The position numbers were made by a program, and so were the translations under genes. DNA of 64,000 bases from Phycisphaerae bacterium RAS1 (lineage in GTDB: Bacteria; Planctomycetota; Phycisphaerae; UBA1845; Fen-1342): the NCBI GenBank assembly GCA_007859745.1, contig SMLU01000001.1:1674001-1738000 (forward strand), given 5' to 3'. Under the pieces are notes generated by a model. That model was not told the DNA's origin and did not search any database. It saw only the letters and a program-made list of their open reading frames with translations. This document shows positions 60,769 to 64,000 of the stretch, in pieces; position 1 is the stretch's first letter, and every line of letters starts with the position of its first letter.

Positions 60769-61431
60769 ATGGGTCGCGCACCCGCCCGCAATGCCGTTTT
60801 CACGCCGTACGCCGAAGAAGTCATCAAGCACAAGGCCCGCCAACTCGCCCGCCGCACCGACTTGTGCCGGTTGGACGAGGATGACTTCGCCCAGGAAATG
60901 CGGCGTCACCTGCTCAGCCGCTTCCACCATTTCGATCCGAAGCGCTCGTGCTACAGCACGTTTGTCGCCCGCGTAGTCGATTCGTGGATCGCGTCCCTGC
61001 TGCGTGAGCGGCGGCGCCAAAAGCGCGCCGCAGCCCGCCACGCGATGTCGCTCGAGGGGTCGCGCGTTTTCACCGGCGGCGTGAACACGACGCTGCGCGA
61101 CGCGCTCAGCTCCGAGAACGTGCCCGGCCGCACCGACGCACAACCCGACGACGAGATCAGTCGCCAAGAGTTGATCGCCGCCGTGGCGCGGGTCGTCAGC
61201 GCGCTCCCGCCGCTGCTGCGCGACATCTGCTCCCGCCTCCCCGACCAGAGCGACGTCGCCATCAAGCGCGAATTGAAGCTCTCTCGACGCCAGTTCGAGA
61301 GCGCCAAGGCTCGCATTCGCCAAACCTTCGCGGACGCGCGGCTGGGGAATCCGGCGGACACGTCGGCGCAGGACGGCGTACGTAACGAGCGGAGGCCGCG
61401 TGGCCTCGATCGCACGGAGAACGGCGAATGA
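60769..61431 (+). CDS. Sigma-70-like factor (ECF type)
   Basis: A 220-aa protein with sigma region 2 features: DEDDFAQEMRRHLLSRFHHF, then STFVARVVDSWIASLLRERR with the RRQKR basic end. Region 4-like helices appear at about 135-185 (RVVSALPPLLRDICSRLPDQ, IKRELKLSRRQFESAKARIR). GGAGG precedes the ATG. Its place at the head of a phage-like operon suggests it directs late or element-specific transcription. A sigma-like DNA-binding regulator without polymerase contact cannot be excluded. Confidence 0.75.
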   Translation: MGRAPARNAVFTPYAEEVIKHKARQLARRTDLCRLDEDDFAQEMRRHLLSRFHHFDPKRSCYSTFVARVVDSWIASLLRERRRQKRAAARHAMSLEGSRVFTGGVNTTLRDALSSENVPGRTDAQPDDEISRQELIAAVARVVSALPPLLRDICSRLPDQSDVAIKRELKLSRRQFESAKARIRQTFADARLGNPADTSAQDGVRNERRPRGLDRTENGE

Positions 61432-61733
61432 CCCCCAATGTGTACCGCTTCGAGTTCGAACGATCGGTTCCGATCGAAGAGGCGGAGATGTCGCTGCATC
61501 TGGCGCTCTTCGCCGTTGAGGGCCTGTTCGGCGAGGCGCGCGTCCGGCTGGACGCCAGCTACCACGTCGTTGAGCCCTGCAGCGCGATCGTCGTCGATGC
61601 AACGACCGAAGTCGGCGCCGCTGTCGTCCGCGTGTTCACCAGCCTGCTGCTGCACGAATTCGGCGGAGACGGTTTCAGCGTCCGTCGCGCTGAGCCCGCG
61701 CCGCCGGCGGCCGTGGAGGGCAAGGCGGCGTGA
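61428..61733 (+). CDS. Small hypothetical protein (101 aa)
   Basis: A 101-aa protein, MTPNVYRFEFERSVPIEEAE..., overlapping the sigma-like gene (ATGA) and the nuclease gene (GTGA). Alternating strands and one helix (SLHLALFAVEGLFG) suggest a compact alpha/beta fold. No family was recognised; coupling puts it in the recombination operon. Confidence 0.68.
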   Translation: MTPNVYRFEFERSVPIEEAEMSLHLALFAVEGLFGEARVRLDASYHVVEPCSAIVVDATTEVGAAVVRVFTSLLLHEFGGDGFSVRRAEPAPPAAVEGKAA

Positions 61734-62881
61734 GCGATTCACCGGCGAGTTTCCCAGAACTCCGCACCTTCGACGAGCCCGTACCGCTCGTGCGGCTGGG
61801 TCAGGGCGATTACACGCGGGATATATGCCACGCCGATCTTGGCGGCACCGCGGCGCGCTGCACGAAAGCCGTGCTCACGTTTTCGGCGCTGAATACGTTT
61901 CGCAACTGCCCGCGGAAGTACAAGCACCGCTACGTCGATCATCTCCAGCCGCGCGAGAAGCCTGAAAACTTGTCGTTCGGCAGCGTCATCCACGGCGCGC
62001 TGGAGCGTTGGTATCGCTTGACCGGCGACGCCAACCGACTGTGGAAGGTGCTCGATTTCATCGACGCACAGTTCCCGCAGCGCGGCTCCGATCCCGTCCA
62101 GAAAGACCGCTGGCACCGGGCGCGGGCCATGCTTGTCGGATACGCGGCGCGCTACCCGACCGAGAACTTCGAGGTCGTTGAGATTGAGAAGGTCTTCCAC
62201 GGTGAGATTCGCAACCCCGACACCGGCCGCCCGAGCCAGACGTTTGTCATGTCCGGCAAGGCGGACGGCATCGTGCGGCTCGACGGTGAGCTGTACCTGC
62301 TCGAGCACAAGACCGCACGCTCGATCGACGCGAATTACCTGGACAAACTGTGGACCGACACGCAAATCGCGCTCTACAGCTATTACCTGCGCCAGGTCGG
62401 CTATCCGATTGTGGGCGTCCTCTACAACGTGCTGCTGAAGACGCGCCTGAAGCAGCGCGAGGGTGAATCGCAGGAAGAATACGAAGCGCGACGTGCCGAG
62501 TTGGCCGCGAAGAACAAGAGCGGCAAATCGACGGCGCAGCGGCAACTCCCCGAGACCGACGAGGAATTCCAAGCCCGCCTGGCCGAGTGGTACGCCAAGC
62601 CCGAGGCGTTCCACCGCGAACGCATCTATCTCTCCGAAGACCGCCTGGCGATGTTGCAGGAGGAAGTCTGGGAGATCACGCAGCAGTATCTCGATGCGCG
62701 GCGCCGCGGGAAGTGGTTGCTGAACACGTCGAACTGCTTCGCCTACGACCGGCCGTGTGAGTACCTGCCGTACTGCCAGTCCAACTTCAACCCCAACGTG
62801 CGCGACAACCTGTTCGAGATCGCCCCGCCGCACGAAGAGCTCGCGGTCGGCGCCGCGAGCGAGGCCGAGTCCACGTTTTGA
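61730..62881 (+). CDS. Cas4/RecB-like PD-(D/E)xK nuclease
   Basis: A 383-aa nuclease of the PDDEXK_1/RecB type starting at GTG (GTGA overlap). ALNTFRNCPRKYKHRY holds the first iron-sulfur Cys (C60), FGSVIHGALERW gives H88, SGKADGIVRLDGELYLLEHK has D179, E192 and K194, and SNCFAYDRPCEYLPYC near the end gives the other cysteines. This is a 5'-3' exonuclease-like protein as in phage recombination modules. It is not part of the CRISPR locus 30 kb away. Confidence 0.9.
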   Translation: MSDSPASFPELRTFDEPVPLVRLGQGDYTRDICHADLGGTAARCTKAVLTFSALNTFRNCPRKYKHRYVDHLQPREKPENLSFGSVIHGALERWYRLTGDANRLWKVLDFIDAQFPQRGSDPVQKDRWHRARAMLVGYAARYPTENFEVVEIEKVFHGEIRNPDTGRPSQTFVMSGKADGIVRLDGELYLLEHKTARSIDANYLDKLWTDTQIALYSYYLRQVGYPIVGVLYNVLLKTRLKQREGESQEEYEARRAELAAKNKSGKSTAQRQLPETDEEFQARLAEWYAKPEAFHRERIYLSEDRLAMLQEEVWEITQQYLDARRRGKWLLNTSNCFAYDRPCEYLPYCQSNFNPNVRDNLFEIAPPHEELAVGAASEAESTF

Positions 62882-62892
62882 AGGAGCACCCC

Positions 62893-63681
62893 ATGCCCGT
62901 CACACTGCCTACCGATCGCACGAAACCCGCTGCGGACCTGTCGCAGCAGACGATCCTGGCGTACGGCCCACCGAAAATCGGCAAGAGCACGTTCGCGAGC
63001 CGGTTTCCCGAGGTGCTGTTTTTCGAGTGCGAACCGGGCCTCAACCAGCTCGAAGTGTTCAAGATTCCGACCTACACCTGGGAGGATTTCCTGGCGGCGT
63101 GCAAATTGGTCGCCGCCGGCAACCACCGCTTCAAGACCATCGTCATCGACACGGTCGACAACGCCTTCAAGTACTGCTCGGACCACGTCTGCGGCAAGAA
63201 CAGCATCGAGTACGAGGGCGACATGGCCCACGGCAAGGGCTGGGCGCTCGTGAAGAACGAGTGGCACCGCGTGCTGACGCGTCTGGCCAGCCTGCCCTAT
63301 GGGCTGATTCTCATCTCGCACGCGCAGGACAAGACGGTCGAGACGCGGACCGGCCAGTACACGAAAACGCAGCCCAGCCTGCCGGATCGGGCGCGCGGCG
63401 TTGTGCTCGGTCTGGTGGACATGATCCTCTTCTGCGACGCGACGGCGCGCAAGGACGCGGACAGCAACCTCACCGTCGAGCGCGTCATCCGCACCAAGCC
63501 GCACCCAACGTACGAAGCCGGCGATCGCACGGGCCGCCTGCCCGAGCTGTTGCCGCTGGATTTCGACGCCTTTTTCGCAGCGTTCACTTCCGCAGCGCCC
63601 GGAGGTCGTCCCGGAGCCGGGCCGGCGAGCGGCAACAACGGTCATCCGGGCAGCACCCAGAACCAGAAGGTGAAATCATGA
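62893..63681 (+). CDS. Sak4-like RecA-fold ATPase (phage recombination)
   Basis: A 262-aa ATPase. AYGPPKIGKSTFASRFP (Walker A at 25-32), FFECEPGLNQL and FKTIVIDTVDNAF (Walker B) followed by GLILISHAQDK show the short RecA-core build of Sak4-type annealing proteins (AAA_24). AAGGAGCACCCC stands before the ATG at 62893. It lies between the Cas4-like nuclease and a DUF669 protein, the common phage order for single-strand annealing modules. Confidence 0.88.
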   Translation: MPVTLPTDRTKPAADLSQQTILAYGPPKIGKSTFASRFPEVLFFECEPGLNQLEVFKIPTYTWEDFLAACKLVAAGNHRFKTIVIDTVDNAFKYCSDHVCGKNSIEYEGDMAHGKGWALVKNEWHRVLTRLASLPYGLILISHAQDKTVETRTGQYTKTQPSLPDRARGVVLGLVDMILFCDATARKDADSNLTVERVIRTKPHPTYEAGDRTGRLPELLPLDFDAFFAAFTSAAPGGRPGAGPASGNNGHPGSTQNQKVKS

Positions 63682-64000
63682 CTGACTCTGGCACCGCTTT
63701 CGATCCGCAGGCCCCGTCGCCTTATGCGGCGCCGCCGGACCTCAGCGCGTTCGACGATGAGTACGGAACCGTGCAGCCGGCGGACAGCGACGAAGTCCCC
63801 GACGGCAAGTATCAGGCGCGCGTGCATGCGGTGAAGCTTGATCGCAGCCAAAAGGGCGACCCGATGCTCAAGTGGGATCTGATCGTCCTTTCTGGTCAGC
63901 ACACGGGCCGCCACATCTTCAAGAACGCGGTGATCACGCAGGCCTCGCTGCCGTTCGTGAAGGGCGACCTGAAGACGCTCGGGCTGGAGCTGCCGAAGCT
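63678..64000 (+). CDS. DUF669-like protein, N-terminal part (runs off window)
   Basis: At least 107 aa, starting inside the previous stop (ATGA). After an acidic N-terminal stretch it reads DEVPDGKYQARVHAVKLDRS, GDPMLKWDLIVLSGQHTGRH and IFKNAVITQ, the start of a DUF669 OB-fold-like domain. DUF669 proteins lie next to Sak4-like ATPases in phages and are thought to bind single-stranded DNA. The C terminus lies outside the window. Confidence 0.74.
   Translation, partial: MTDSGTAFDPQAPSPYAAPPDLSAFDDEYGTVQPADSDEVPDGKYQARVHAVKLDRSQKGDPMLKWDLIVLSGQHTGRHIFKNAVITQASLPFVKGDLKTLGLELPK

Noticed and set aside
61739-62833. 364-codon frame opposite the Cas4-like nuclease
   Set aside because: Shadow; nuclease and iron-sulfur motifs are on the plus strand.

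Overview
The window is high-GC bacterial DNA that reads as a composite accessory region: plasmid-like backbone on the left, a CRISPR locus and defence genes in the middle, and a second mobile module on the right. No housekeeping operon, rRNA or tRNA was recognised. A planctomycete host (Planctomycetota, perhaps Phycisphaerae-like) is an inference. It rests on dockerin-type calcium-loop repeats of the GDMNCDG...LD style in a secreted RHS protein, on the recombinase/DUF2924 gene set, and on the frequent GTGA/ATGA start-stop overlaps.

Layout. 0-13.2 kb is plasmid-like: small unknown genes, a DNA methylase-like protein, ParA with a small partner and a repeat-rich upstream region, a pilin-like propeller protein, a possible replication initiator, and a 1714-aa methylase-helicase of the DarB/anti-restriction type. 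13.2-24.3 kb holds a decayed DUF4007 gene, a 2087-aa RHS/YD-repeat protein, and a duplicated RHS fragment split by an intact IS21-family element with a 4-bp target duplication. 24.5-34.2 kb is a complete type V-B CRISPR-Cas locus: cas4-cas1 fusion, cas2, an unusually large cas12b (1475 aa), a tracrRNA that I could pair base by base with the repeat, a leader, and an array of 40 repeats and 39 spacers. 34.2-39.7 kb carries a HigB/HigA-like toxin-antitoxin pair, a Fic protein between 62-bp direct repeats, and a helicase with a PD-(D/E)xK nuclease domain. 40.4-43.0 kb (minus strand) encodes a fusion of a nucleoside-phosphorylase-like domain, a small linker domain and a complete DnaA, the most unusual protein here.

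43.3-60.6 kb is a recombinase island: a four-gene serine-recombinase operon, a methyltransferase/DUF1848 pair, then one tightly overlapping operon of a DUF262/DUF1524 (GmrSD-type) nuclease and a type I restriction system (HsdM, an HsdM-HsdS fusion, HsdR), followed by an XRE regulator, an ImmA/IrrE protease and two unknown genes. 60.8-64 kb starts a phage- or ICE-like recombination operon (sigma-like factor, Cas4-like nuclease, Sak4-like ATPase, DUF669 protein) that runs off the window.

The genes fit a mobile defence island: adaptive immunity (V-B CRISPR), restriction (type I and type IV-like), candidate abortive systems (Fic, TA, phosphorylase-DnaA, helicase-nuclease) and anti-restriction (DarB-like) lie among partition, recombinase and transposition genes. 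Two genes, the helicase-nuclease and the phosphorylase-DnaA, each carry one apparent 1-nt loss in a homopolymer run, so sequencing error should be ruled out before calling them dead.
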